Below are positions 37,235-49,728 of a DNA stretch of 64,000 bases, one piece after another. Within the stretch, counting starts at the first letter, position 1; every line of letters starts with the position of its first letter. Under the pieces are notes generated by a model. The model did not search any database and had not been told where the DNA came from. It saw only the letters and a list, made by a program, of their open reading frames with translations. This DNA is from Phytoseiulus persimilis (Eukaryota; Arthropoda; Arachnida; Mesostigmata; Phytoseiidae). A program made the translations under genes and the position numbers. The stretch is from contig CM075101.1 of NCBI GenBank assembly GCA_037576195.1, positions 40,362,001-40,426,000 on the forward strand, in the 5' to 3' direction.

Positions 37235-40200
37235 GTGAGTGCAAAGAACGCAAACTGCGGCTTGGAGAATCTCTCCACTTTGCGCTCGGAATCAATATTC
37301 CCTGGAACAGCGGAAGATTGTTCGTCCAACACGAAGCCGTTCCCGTGAATTCATTCCGTTCGGGGGGAGCGAGGATCTGAGGGCCCTCCTTATGGAATCG
37401 ATATCCGCCTATCGCGAGAAGATTTACCTGATAAAATTAGTTTCCTCCACATCGACGGAGCTCCGAACGGCCTTTTACAGACTCTTGAAACCGTCGCAAT
37501 GAAGGTTTCCTTCGCGACCCCATGCACTTTGATTCGACGTTTCGCGCCAAAACTTCGATGGGACGTGAGCAACCTCGCTAGCTGCAATTGTACGCGCATC
37601 CCACGAACGATAGCATAGATCCCGGAGGAGGACGTGAGGGGAAGACTGATGGGTTCGAACTGACAACGGACTCCGAAGCCAGTGAACATGTGCCGCTAAT
37701 GATTTCCAAGATCCACAAGTATCATTAACGTCGTCTTACGAAGGCTAACGACATTCACGTTGGAAAACCTCAAGTTAAGCTTCCCCAAGGCGAGCCGCTT
37801 CAGGGAAAGTCTCATTCGCTGGTATAAGAAACAGCCACATTTCCCTCATCCAATTCTGTGAAATCGTAAGCCTCAAAGGCCTGAGAACTCCTCAGATCGG
37901 AGTTGATGTCTCTCGCGCGAGACTCCGAGAGCTGTGGTCTCGGATTTCGATGGTAAATCTTGAGCGGACAGGGCGTTGGATCAAAGCCTCTGTCGAACGT
38001 TGAAACTGTATCAAGGCGGAATACTCGCTGCGTGACATGCTCAATCTCGTATGCAGAGGCACACTTGTTACATAAGTGACATGGGTTCTCCAGTGTGTGT
38101 TTGAGTGTCTTGCGCAATCTATTCCCCAAGATCTGAATCACTTCCGTGCGGTGCAGAGGGCTCCGAGGCTCGAATCTTGCCTCGGCTAGCGGTCTCCGCC
38201 GATCGACGCTATGTTTCCTACGATTGTTGTGATATAGCCAGTGATGACGGTGATGATTGCGACGACGCGCACAAACTAGTCATTCGATATTAGCGCTCCC
38301 TCAGGGCAATAACAGCGAAGTGGTATCAGGAGCCAACTCAGAGTCATCCATCCGGATTGTTTCGGGTAACACATCCGAGGAGCAGTTTGATGTCGCTCCT
38401 CAATTCGGAACAAACCTTCTTCACTCGTTAGCGTCGCTTGGCCCTCTGACGGATACTGAACACGTTATTTTACGGTGCTGACTCGGAGCCCTCGCTCCGC
38501 CGCGGGCGCCTAGCAGTTCTCTATGACTTCGAACCTGCGGGAGAGTGAACTCAATTTTCCCAACGGTCTCCGATCCGTCGGAGCACAATGCCTCCAGGCT
38601 CTGAGAAATTCAAGTGGGACATTCGCAAGGTTTTTCTCCGGAATTGGAGGTGAGCTTGCACTTGAGATTATCAGAAGGATTTGAAGAGAAAACTAGCGAT
38701 CGATGGTGTCGAAGAGTAACAATTCACTTATTTCGGTGAGCGACCGGACCCAACCGAGGGAAATCGCTCGAGGAAACGCCACACCTTCGGAGGAATATTG
38801 GTGATGAGGAAATATTCGAGATTTAGCATGGCGTCGGTCGGGATGAGAGGATGCAGCTAGGCGGACACTGGGTGAACGCTCGTTCATTCCGGTCACTTCA
38901 CTGACCGCCGCCAGATTTGATCTCAAGCTTTTTCGTACTTTTGCATTAGGTTCGATACCCGCTGGACTCTCCTGCTGTTGTTGCTCACTTCTCCACGGGA
39001 TATCCGGTTAGTTGCGTGGTAACACAAGAGGAGGCCGGTTCGTGTCGTCCCCTGAGCTGACCTCAATGGGCTGAGCGAGATTTGGAAAGGCAACAGGCCG
39101 CGTTCCAACATGGCCTCTCGTTTCTGTCGAATTCGGGTCGAATCAACCATGAAGAGGATACGCGATCGCAACGCAACGAATCCGATCCGAAATTCGCCCC
39201 TCAACTCGCAAGGGACTCTGGGTGCTTAGCGTTGTGCCAGGAGCGACCGTCGTTGGGGGTCGAATGTTCGATTTTCGGTCGGCTCAAATGGGATCATCCG
39301 TCAGTGAAAAACAACGTCATGCCGATTCTCCATTCCGAGCGGTCTTAGGCAGTCAAAATGTAAACCCATGAGCCGTGCGAGAGACTTGCAGGAAACTCAC
39401 ATCTCAAGGGAGCGTATCGGGACTGCACGGGAAACATTCAGGCGCTGCTGGTGAATTTCGATGATGAATGCCCCATGGCATGAATCAGCCATGGGGTCAC
39501 AGGAATGTTTTGTGGGAGAGAGTCCAGGCCGGAATGCAAACCCGGCTCTCCGGAACTTCTGCACGGTAACCCGTGATGTCAAGTGAAATGAATCTCCACA
39601 GAGCGAGCGAGATGCCTTGAGCCGTTCGCGAAACCCATTGGCCCTCTGTGAATGGCTTATTCGCTCATCGAAGCCAGGGGAGTTCCTCATCCTCGCCGAA
39701 TGCCTGAGCGTGAGTTCATTCGATTACTCAGTCAGTGAAATCGCAAATTTCTCCAGACAGTCGCTCTGGCACCTTGTATCAACCGACCTTCGTACAATAG
39801 TGGGACCGCTGGTGATTTCAAGCGAAGAATGCTGAAGGGTGAAGGGTCGCATTGCACGTTCATTCTTCTGTTTTCCATGTGTTCCAACGGTGCAGAGAGG
39901 CAGTTTTCCATCCTCCGAGAACGTCGTGCTCAGTCCAGTGAACGAATTCAGAACTCCGACTGAATCAACTATTCGGGATTTTCAAGGAGTTCAACACGAG
40001 TCCATCTTCATTTAAATGGAAAAGAGGGTTCACGGGAAGCAGAAACGACCAGAGGAAAGAGCCCTGCCTTCAGAATCCTGAATTATTGATTCGCTCCTCG
40101 TCTCGGAACTCCGAGGGAGATAAGTCGATGACCAGAGCGGTATATATCGAGCGAGATACTTGGCTGCTCTCGGTTCCCCGTTCTTGTTCCAAGTCTACTC

Positions 40201-43200
40201 TGGATGGGCTCGGGGTCTTAAAATCGAAACGTTCCCGTACTTGATGAGGCATAGGAAGCAATATGAGAGACACCGCCTGAACGGGAAAGGCATCGTGGTT
40301 GTGGTTATTCTCAAAAACTTGAGATCCAGCAATAGGGTGAAACCACAAGTGATCAAATCGAGTTCGGGAGCTCGTGTCGGGAGTATCGTTAGCCTCAACG
40401 ATTCCCAATCGGATATGCGAGAGCGATGGTTTATTGAACCACAAATATGGGGAACAAACGCCCGTGCTAAACCGATCTCCGAGAGCTGTTCCACGGATTC
40501 CGATGCTCCTGTTGAGTCCAGCTCGAAGAGACAAAAAAAATGTTGATATTGTTCTCTCCGGAGTTCGAGCCTCCTCCAAGCTCTAACTTGAGACAATTTC
40601 GTTGCGCGCCTCGACCGGTGGGTGGGCAAATGGCGCACGTCGCGTGCGAGCTCTGAGGTATGCTTCCGAACAAACGCAGAACATGCTCATCGACCCGGGT
40701 CCATCTGCGCGAATCTAAAAGCCCGTATCCCTTGTCCTGGAGTGGACGACACGCAGGCCGTGTCTCCGGCGACTTCCAGATCGACCAGCTGCGTCGCGGA
40801 ATTTCAAGCTGTCGTCTCCGCACGAAGGATCGAAGCCGATTGCGTCCGATTGGTTTAGTTCCGGACCTCTGTTTTCGGAGTTTGCGTCCGACATTCAACG
40901 AGCTATTTTGAGCGACGCAGTCTCAGGCCGAGCTGTTGTCAACTCCCCGAACGTTGTCAGAACCAATCCGTCTCCCGGGTGGTGTTTGGTGGAGGCAACG
41001 CTCACCCCTGCTATGGTTCAACTGCCTCCTGGTCCCGATAGACTCTTCCGGAGCTCGTCGGTCATCCGTCGAGCCATTCAGTCCATCATCCAGCTGTCTT
41101 GGCACGCGAAGTTTCACACATTCAAGCGATTCTGTCCGCGGAACCAGGCTCGACATCTGTTACGGAGAAACACGAGTTCGAATGGAATCCATGCCGGACT
41201 CGCGCTGACGTCGTTCGATTAACGCATGCCGGAATGCGGCAATTCATACGCAGAGGCGGGAGGCTGCGAGGGGGCCTGCGGTCGTAGTCCCGATGGGGAG
41301 GTGTGGCCGACTCAGGCTCACTTCTCCCTGGAAGATGGGATCCTTGAGACTCAGTTGGAACCACTTCGTCCTAGTCATGAAGTCCCTCGATCTCTTCCTT
41401 CGTCCATCACTTACTCGTCCTACGGGATCGTTCCGTCCCTTATCCGGTGGTTGGCGTTTCTCGGATTCTAGGCCTCGTCTCCCATTCCGGACTTCCTGTG
41501 GCCCGGATTAGAATATTTCGCCGAGTTCTAGGGAGGAAACGAATCGACTCGGCCCGCTTTCGAACGCGGCCCCTGGGCTACCGTCTGATCCGATTCGTTT
41601 CCGAGGCCATGGAAGCGCCAACTCGACGATCCTACTGGTCGCTAACACGTGCATGTGGGTCGGTGGTCGCGAGACCATCGAAGGCCGAGCCAACCCAGCC
41701 AGCTGAACGAGCAGGTAGGATGGCGGAATACATTTTGGAATCCCTCTTGCCAGACTCTGATGGCCTGATCAGCGACGCCAGCGGCAGCACCAGAAGCAGC
41801 AGCCTGTTTCCGTGTCACGAATCGCAGTCGTCATCTTCTCAGATCTCAAAAGGTTCCGCTTCCGTTCGATCGCTATCCTTGTTGTGCTGTTCCTCCGCAG
41901 CGGCACAATATTCAACTCGTCACATGTGAGTTCTCAAGGTGGAGATGTAACGGGGAGCGAAGACCGCTCACGCGAAGATGCGCGTCGTCGCAGAACTCGC
42001 GTTGTTGGATAGCCCTTCCACCACTCTCATCGAAGTGTGACATGATTTGTGCCAAGCGAGCCTGACGATCCATTCAACCAGGAAATATTTATTTCTGATC
42101 CAATATCATGAAATATCAGTTGAACCCACTCGATAAACAGCTGGGATTGCTTGGTTGGCTTCTCGGGATACGTGGTCGCTTGTGCAACCAGGCCGTGCGC
42201 GTGGCATCTCACGACTCAACGGGTTCTGAGACTTCCCGTCGAGATTGGCTTCGCTACGCGTCCGGTGAAAGTCGCGGTGAATACGTGCACCGCATAGTGA
42301 TTCCCGGTGAATAGGTATTGCCGACATTCTCAAGCCTCTTTGGCAGGCTCGCGTAGGGAATTTTCGGTTCTCTCAGAGCTCGATGCTCTGAGGTTCCATG
42401 TCAGTAACATCTATGTAAGATGGGAAACACCAAAAAGAGGGAGAGCTGACGCTCCGAAGTCATCGATTTCCACCGGGAGCTCGGAGGTCGCGAGCGTTCC
42501 TCAAACGACCAGTCTCATCATGCCCGAATACTTTTAGGGGGCTCACAGTGCTCTCCGCGAATGTGTACGGAACCGTGCCCAGTGGATGTCCTGACACCTT
42601 CCTGAGATCCGGGAGGAGCTGAGCGAATACCCGACGGGAGCAATCGCCGGACCCTCTATGGAGCAGAGGAAAACACCGGCGCTTTGTTGGACCGCCAACT
42701 ACTTGTATGGCCTCGGAAGAATTGCTTCGTGAATAATTTGACAGCCCCACCGCAGAGATCAGCTACGTAGGCGTGTCTTTTGAGAGGCACCTGTGTTTAC
42801 CTGTCACACTCTAATTCCGTATGCCGTTCAACATCAAATTGAGGCGAGTAGGCCACTGTGTACGGTGTTGGGTAGCTCGTAAACTATCTATAAAGCTGGC
42901 GTGCTCATCAAAGAGCGGGTATATTCGTTACCCGAACCTATCGCGGTCCGAAGATAAAGCTCTCGGTAGCGATCTTGGGAAGAAGCTCGTGCCTCGCATA
43001 AAAAAGGGAGTTCAACAGCGGTCTCCCTCGAGTGAGCAGCGGCTCGTGTTCGGGCATATGGACGAGGTTGATTCACGACTGGCCGTGTCATCAGACGTCG
43101 TGAGCATTTCGAATCGTGTTTCAAGACGATCCAACCAGCTGCTTCTGCGATTGTTCAGGTTTTCCCCGATAGAATGACGCCGGAGACTCGGTTCTTTGTG

Positions 43201-45540
43201 AACCGATCGAGACCACGCAAGGTCTGTCTAATCTATGCGTCGAACCGGTTTTGACATCACCGATAACTGCAACGCGAACTCCACTGTTGCAATTAGTACT
43301 TCGACTGATATTGATCTCTCGGAGCGATCTCCATCCGTGATCCCTCGAAGGAGAGACTTCGGAAATTTTCGAGCCAAGCTGGTCGAGCAGAGCGGAAACC
43401 AGCAGCTGAATCAGGTCTCATTGCCAACTCTGGCATGTTTCCTGAGGCCGGCTCGTATCTCCTCGGTTTGGATGTCCAATCCCTTGTGTGAGTCCGGTCA
43501 CAACGCATCAAACACAATTAGTCAGGGCACGACTCACAAAACAGTCCCAGACACTCGGAGGCGAATCGATCGATTGGGCTATCGATCAATCAACCGACAG
43601 ACATCGCTCCTTTTCCAAGTCGAGGATTTCATTATCTCGGCTTGATCGCTACGCCAGCGGAGCGGGCTCGGATCCGTGACAAGCTTGAAATGTCAACTTA
43701 CCTCATGCGAACGCTTGTTCTATGACTCGTCGACAGTAGATAGGAAATATGGGCCAAACAGGTGGAGAATTATCCCGGAAACCGTTCGCTATCTCAAAAT
43801 GTTCTCGAAAGCTTCCCTACCGGGAAGGCCATGAGGGGTCAATCATTACCGGTCATTCGATGAGAGCTTGCCTGACCCAACCCGAATGTATGGGTGTTCG
43901 TGCCATATCATGGAATCATGATTGACCCCGCCCGTTCGTCATTTGCCGTCCGCGCTGGAGGAGGCAAGCTTTCCATCTGGCAGTGATTTTCTGAGCGAGG
44001 CCCGAAACGCGGAAGTCTTGCAGCCGGCCATGGATTGCTCCTTGAGCTGTTGTAGCCCACTATGTTGAAACCACGACCGAGGAACAAACCCTCCGGTGAA
44101 CCCCTCGTTGGAGCATCCGCGCTCCCGCTGAACCGGTCGATCATTCCAACTTGGTTCATAGAGATTCGATCAGGAGGAGATCCAGATTGGGAACACTTGT
44201 TTCCCGGTGTCGGGCCCGAAAAGTGGGGTCTGACCTCCAGGACTCATTTGCTATTCTGGCGGGAATTCAACAGCTGCGGATCGCTCCCTGTATGAGGGTA
44301 ATCGCTCTGTTCTCCAATTATTTATTTCGCTCTCCAACCAAGCTCCAGAGGGCGAGTCGAGTCTCATGCTCCAATGCTCTGTTGGGTCAGAGTTGATGCC
44401 ATATTAGCAGCAGCTGAAATGCGTCCCAAGCCTCCTCGGATACCGTTTTGGGCGATGATCAGGATCTGCCACGATAGTCCCAAACCCGAGAAGACGTGAA
44501 AGACGGAAGAACATGGGGAAATAACTCCGAGCCGAGCATCGCCAAACATGTCCGAGCTCGAACACACGGGGTTGGATGATGAACTCCTCTCTCCTGCCCT
44601 CCATGCGGCGGTTCAAACGATTCCCGAGCAGCCCGTCCCGAGAATCCGTTCTCGATTTGGCGGGGGGTACCAGCCCGGATCGGAGCCCGGAACCAGTCGA
44701 GTTATCGGAACAACTGAACCGTGAAACCAACGAAGTACGCTCCCATGCTGCACATTGGATGCTGTATGTGAAATCTATCATGATTCGGATAGGCGATATC
44801 GAAGGCTCATGCGGCAATGGACGCTGTTCAAATCGATTGTTGAGAGGACAAACCTTGATGATCCCCACAGCTGCACCGTCCAACGTCCTCCACGGGCAGT
44901 TTCTTCAACAAAATGGTTTTTCTCCCTCGACGGATAATCGCCCCGCTTTCCAGCCCTTTGTGTTCGAAGGGAACCGCCTTCCATCCGATCTTTTGTCAAC
45001 CCCTGTCGCCTCCGAGGATCTGTGCAACAACAGATATAAGCCGCATTAGGCGCTTCGCGGTTCCGCCGCCATCGGTAGGTCGATGGGAACGACAAGTCTT
45101 CGCAAATGTTGAGATCTCTGCGAAACGACGACTCATTCAACTCATTGTTCCATGAGAGAGCCATTTTCCCTCGAAGTGCTACGAGCTCTTCAGACGGAGA
45201 GTCGGACTTGGAACATTCCATCAGATGAGAAGAGAGCAGTGCGTGAAAACTCTCATGGCCACTTCAGCCCCGAGCGTCAGGAACCGCCATCGAACATCAG
45301 TCCTCCCAAGACAACCACTGTTACAGACGTCGAGGGTCTCTTCCATCCGCTGGGACATTTTTTTGCTCGGTTTACCAGTGGTAGGTGTCTTTACCCTTCT
45401 CTCCAGCTCATTGTTTTCCTTCTATGCGGACCGTCGGAGACGGCAGAGTAAGCAGTGCTAGAAGGTTTCCCCAACGAAACCTTTCAAAACTCGCTCTCCG
45501 CCCGGCTGTGAATCAAACTATTAAAATACAAACCCATCTT
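37235..45540. other. Long stretch without a supported gene
   Basis: Only short frames with weak protein character. The best is plus 41,720-41,929, starting MAEYILESLLPDSDGLISDA and Ser-rich afterwards, which could be a first exon but has no proven donor. No mobile-element motif, tandem array or RNA gene was recognised. Confidence 0.35.
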
Positions 45541-45555
45541 CTGGCGCTCATATGC

Positions 45556-45566
45556 CTTTATATAAC
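45556..45566 (+). promoter_or_regulatory. Possible TATA box
   Basis: CTTTATATAAC lies about 160 bp upstream of the ATG at 45,723, the best candidate first coding exon of the MCTP gene. TATATAA is a strong TATA match. No perfect initiator was seen at the expected distance, so this stays tentative. Confidence 0.35.
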
Positions 45567-45722
45567 GGAGCACGTTCCGCGCGATTCCGCCTGTGCGTCT
45601 GTCATTGATTCTCCAGCGCTCTCATTGACGACTTATCGAACGAATTGTGCGGCACTCGAACTCTCCTCTTCGACTTTCGCCATCACGGATTGTCTGGCGG
45701 ATACGCGTCCGCCTCCGGCTCA

Positions 45723-45792
45723 ATGAGCAACTACAATGACGGATACGACACAACGGAATCCAGCGGGGAAATCGTCCGACTCGATCCCACGG
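45723..45792 (+). CDS. Candidate first coding exon of MCTP (long isoform)
   Basis: ATG followed by 23 codons (MSNYNDGYDTTESSGEIVRL then DPT) and a donor G|GTAACG in phase 1. The exon beginning 49,729 needs exactly a phase-1 partner, giving [15 protein letters not shown]. This phase fit, an upstream TATA-like box and an acidic, disordered N-terminus are the only support. Against it, two terminal exons of another plus-strand gene (48,704-49,011) would then lie inside the intron. RNA evidence would decide. Confidence 0.3.
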
Positions 45793-48703
45793 GTAACGTT
45801 AAGCTCCATCGAGTCCGCGTGTGCACGGAGAGCTTAGGACGATCGGTACTTATCGCGACAAAGACCAAACGTTTCTGAGAAGCGGGACGATTGATGCGTC
45901 CGAGAAACCAAGTTCGGAGACCCGGAGAATTCCAACGTCAGCGTTGGACGTGGTTGTGCTGTCAGCGCCCGAGATAAGGTTTTTCTTCCTTTGAGGACGT
46001 CATTTCCAGGGACCGACGTGCAATGAATGTTGGCTCCAAGTTATTCTCCAGACACCTGCCTTCTACCGTGCCTGTGTCGACGCGCAGTTCTGCGCCCACG
46101 ACGAGAGATATATGTTGAATTGGAGAGGTCGAGCCGATTGTGGTACTTCGTTGAGCTAAAGAGCGGAGGCAATACTCAAGAGCTCAACGATTCAGTTCGT
46201 CGGGTCCGTTCCGCGATAGTTTATCCAGTCATCTATCGGCGTTCTAACTTTTGAAATGAAAAAAAAAAGGCTCGTGTGCCCGTCCACCCCCTTTTCCGAC
46301 GACGGACACTCTCATTTCCGGCTCGTTGTGTGTCCAAAAGGGAACGGTCATGAGGTCGACGTTCTGACGCTGCCATGATCGATGCAACGAATGCTCTAAA
46401 CCAGCCAGAGCGAGAATATCAGAACGTTCGCAGCGACGAAAATCGAATCGAATGTCTGCGAAGCATGAATGCGGATCCCGGCTTTCAAATGATCCGGAAC
46501 TGAGTTCCCCCAGCAGCGAACGTCTGAATGGAAGCGCTCCGATGGCGTATCCCAGTTTTTCAACTACGGAATCGATGATTCGTCGGGTTCTGGCGGCGAT
46601 TCTCCGGGAAGGTGGTCATACCTGGCTAGGATTGCAACGGGCTCCGGCTATCGCCAGTTATTCAACATCGGTTCAACTGCACAAGTAGGACTTCGGGGAT
46701 GAGAATTGAGTCGCTCGGTTTCCTGCGGGAATTCCCCGTCCCTTGTTCGTTCCCCACGGCGACCTGTACGTCGGCACGCGAACGGGATGTGCATTTTTCA
46801 CAAACAGCGCACGAACAGGAATAGACGGTGTTTTCAATCACATTCGGCGGCGATGCGACTCCGTGACTGCTGAATCACACAATGCGAGTCCCACACGGCT
46901 TCAAATCGATCCTGCTTTGTACCCTGGGGTTGAGACGAGTTTCCAAAAGAGGGCTATTCAGGATGAGCTCAACGAGAGGAACAAAACACGAACTGAAAAA
47001 TAGTAAGTTGGAGCGTTCCTCCTCAAATCGGGATCCGATGGCCCCGCAGCCGCTAATTAAGCTAAGCAAGAAGAGAGTCGTTCTCGCACTCGATTATCTT
47101 GTAGTCGCTACCACGTGGTCTCTAGGCGTTTTGGTCTCACTCCCCACGAGGAAAACCAACAAGCAAAGCGATACTCCTCGAGCAAGCAGGGCCAGCTCTT
47201 GGAGAAATCTGCTCGCAGAGGTCTCTCTGAACTCCGTCCGTTTAGCCCATGACCGATGGGTCGGGCAAACCGTCGTCCATCGAATTCTCCTCCGGGTCTG
47301 TTCCGGACGGGCTTGCAACGAACGTGAAGCGATCTATTCAGCAAGTTCTCGAGTTTCCTCCGTATGCAGCGAGTAGGATTCAGTCTGCTGGAACTAGCAA
47401 CAGATCGAGCTACACGCACCCAATAAATCACTCGACTGCCGACAAACAGGAGCTGGTGACTTGGACCGGTCATGATCCGATTTAAAAATCGAGGGCTGTA
47501 GTATCGACGATACTATTAGTGTCTTGCGCGGAATCGTCTCGTTCCCGGCGAGCGTCGTGCGCTCCGTTCGTAGTGCATGATTCAGTTGTCTGTGGGGGTC
47601 ATTTGTTCGGGAGTTTTTGCGCAACATGATCGAAGAGATTGCCGGCTCGTGGCAAGAACCTCATTTTTTGAATAACGAGATAATGCTTCCACGTTTATGT
47701 TTGGTACTTTTTGGGCCCGCGAGCTCCGGGCTCTTGATCCTCTCCTGATCCCGATAATTCGGGCTCACCAGGCTCGTCACTACCTGAATACTTAAGTCGA
47801 CATATGAACTCCGAACGCGACGTGGATCAGTATCAGATTTCATCCTGACGATTCCCGAAAGCCTCGGCGTTGTTCTAAAATTGAATGGAACGGTTATACA
47901 TGTCGGTTTTCGAGGCTCTGGGGATGGAGTAGGGGTTTCGAGATCACGGTCATAGCCAGACAAGTGAAGATTTCGGATGCCGTCAATGATTTCCAAAGGT
48001 GACTAGATCTGAATCGCCCCAATCGAGGCTCTTGAGCGCGCGACAGCCCGGATGATTCCTCCAGGGGGTATTTGCAACCATTCCGATGAACTTGCTTCTC
48101 GAAATTCGAATGTATTCGAATGCTTGTGGAGAGATTCCTTAGACGAATCTTGTTCTCATGCTCCCGCAGTGGAAGCAAAATCCGACTCTCAGGTCCTTCG
48201 ACAAAACTCCACGAGTTTCATCGAGTTTCGTTCCATAGATGACGAAGTACCACACAACTTCATCTCTCATCCCTGGGAAGAAATTTTCACGTCAGAAACC
48301 GTCCTTGACTGTTTAGTACTTCGTTCGGAAAACCCAAAGTTAACGCCTGACGACGGATGTTCGACGAAACGTAAACGTCAGTCTAAGCTTCACGCCAGGA
48401 TACGGGTCTGACAGTACTCTCAATCGATAAATGGAGCACTGAACGGATACCGGCACGTGGGGATGTCAAACGGGAAGTCGTCATGATCTCTCTGGTTTTT
48501 GTCTGTTTTTCATTGTAGAGGACAATGACGATTGATTTCTTCCGTACTCGAGTCCCAGCCCACCTCGGGACCGAATGGGAAAAAGCTCTGAGTAGCTTAC
48601 AATAGCAAACATGCAACGCGCAACCGGGATCAGCTGCAGTGGAATGTGCTGGGCGTGTCTGTTCCGTTGATGACCGGTTTTTATTTCCTGTTTTTTCGCT
48701 CAG
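45793..48703. other. Stretch with unassigned open frames
   Basis: Several plus-strand frames look protein-like: 46,820-46,985 (to a donor-like ATA|GTAAGT), 47,249-47,485, and 48,052-48,411 (SFIEFRSIDDEVPHNFISHP). A hydrophobic segment, RVVLALDYLVVATTWSLGVL, lies near 47,079-47,140. These could be upstream exons of the gene ending at 49,011, but I could not build a phase-consistent chain. Confidence 0.25.
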
Positions 48704-49011
48704 AGCGGTTTAGCTCTATTAAACACAATCCAGGGCTTCGCAGGACTTGCAATTATGCGCGGCTGCTGGATTTTCTGGGATCCGTCTGCCTTCAACGTCA
48801 ACAAGTTCCAGCACGGCCGCCGTAGTGATCTCCACCGAAAAGAAGGAGTCGCCGCAGTCTACATCGAAGATGAGAGATCTCTGTAGACGTCAGTGTTCGA
48901 TTCATATTTTTCAATTTAGACGTGGTCCCCAGTCCTGACCTCATTCAGCTGCCCGAGGCGGACGGGAATGTGTTCAAGGGAATCCCCCGGTCCTCTGTTA
49001 TGGTGATCTAG
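48704..49011 (+). CDS. Two terminal exons of an unidentified membrane protein
   Basis: Exon 48,704-48,821 follows a good acceptor (TTTTTTCGCTCAG) and encodes SGLALLNTIQGFAGLAIMRG, a likely membrane segment, then CWIFWDPSAFNVNKFQHGR, ending in phase 1 at GTAGTG. Exon 48,920-49,011 follows TTTTTCAATTTAG and encodes HVVPSPDLIQLPEADGNVFK then GIPRSSVMVI and a stop. The phases match and the 98-bp intron is normal for this genome. The LLNTIQGF motif loosely recalls the last transmembrane helix of secretin/Methuselah-type receptors, and the hydrophobic C-terminus could be a PDZ ligand; both are guesses. Upstream exons were not identified. Confidence 0.5.
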
Positions 49012-49728
49012 GAGTTTGCTATGCGACAAGAGTTCAACAAACATCGATTCTCCGAAAAAACGTTCGTTCAACGCTCGCGAAGGAAACGAGATAGAGCCTG
49101 AACAACAACGGAAATGAGAGGTTGGATGGCAAACAGGGAGGAAAAGGAAACGTAGCAGGAGACGTCCGAGGAACCGGCTCTTAGAGTGGGCGTTGCCCTC
49201 TCGGTTGAGCAACAGCGGTTAAGGGTGCTCCTACACAAACCGCGTAATGAAGCCTGGCTCACCATCGAGACTCCAATTTTCCGAACTTCCGATGTCCAAT
49301 GTTCGTCTGACCTTTGCGAGCAGCGTGGGCTCTCACGGGTCCCAAGGCTCAAGTCTTGGGGCATCTCCCTAGCGCAAACCGACGGACGTGATAAAACCGC
49401 TACGAAGCGCATCCCGGATATCATCCAAACACAGTGTTGTCCTGCGTCTGCCTCATCGTGACTCCACACCAAATATCTCACTACACTCCGATTCGCTGTT
49501 GTGTAGGACGTTCAATCACCTGTTCCGATGCGCGATCATATCTTCAGCCTTCACCGCCGTATTTGTACACTTATCTTCGGAAAGTACGGCCGCGGAGACT
49601 CACTGAATATATTTTTCCCCGTGTTCTACGTAATATGGAGAATCAGGTCAATGCCCCGGGAGATCACTTATCCCCTTGAAACTCAGTGACCGCTTCGACC
49701 GATTTGAAGCCAACGCATTCTTTTCCAG

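Noticed and set aside
36738..37295. 185-residue minus-strand open frame rich in Val and Ala
   Set aside because: It is the antisense of the Thr-rich tract and the GCA run; low-complexity DNA keeps both strands open. No domain or splice context.
46882..47376. 164-residue plus-strand frame with one hydrophobic stretch
   Set aside because: Composition outside the hydrophobic stretch is Arg/Ser-rich like random translation, it overlaps another equally plausible frame (to 47,003), and no splice partner was found. Kept only as a note in the stretch description.
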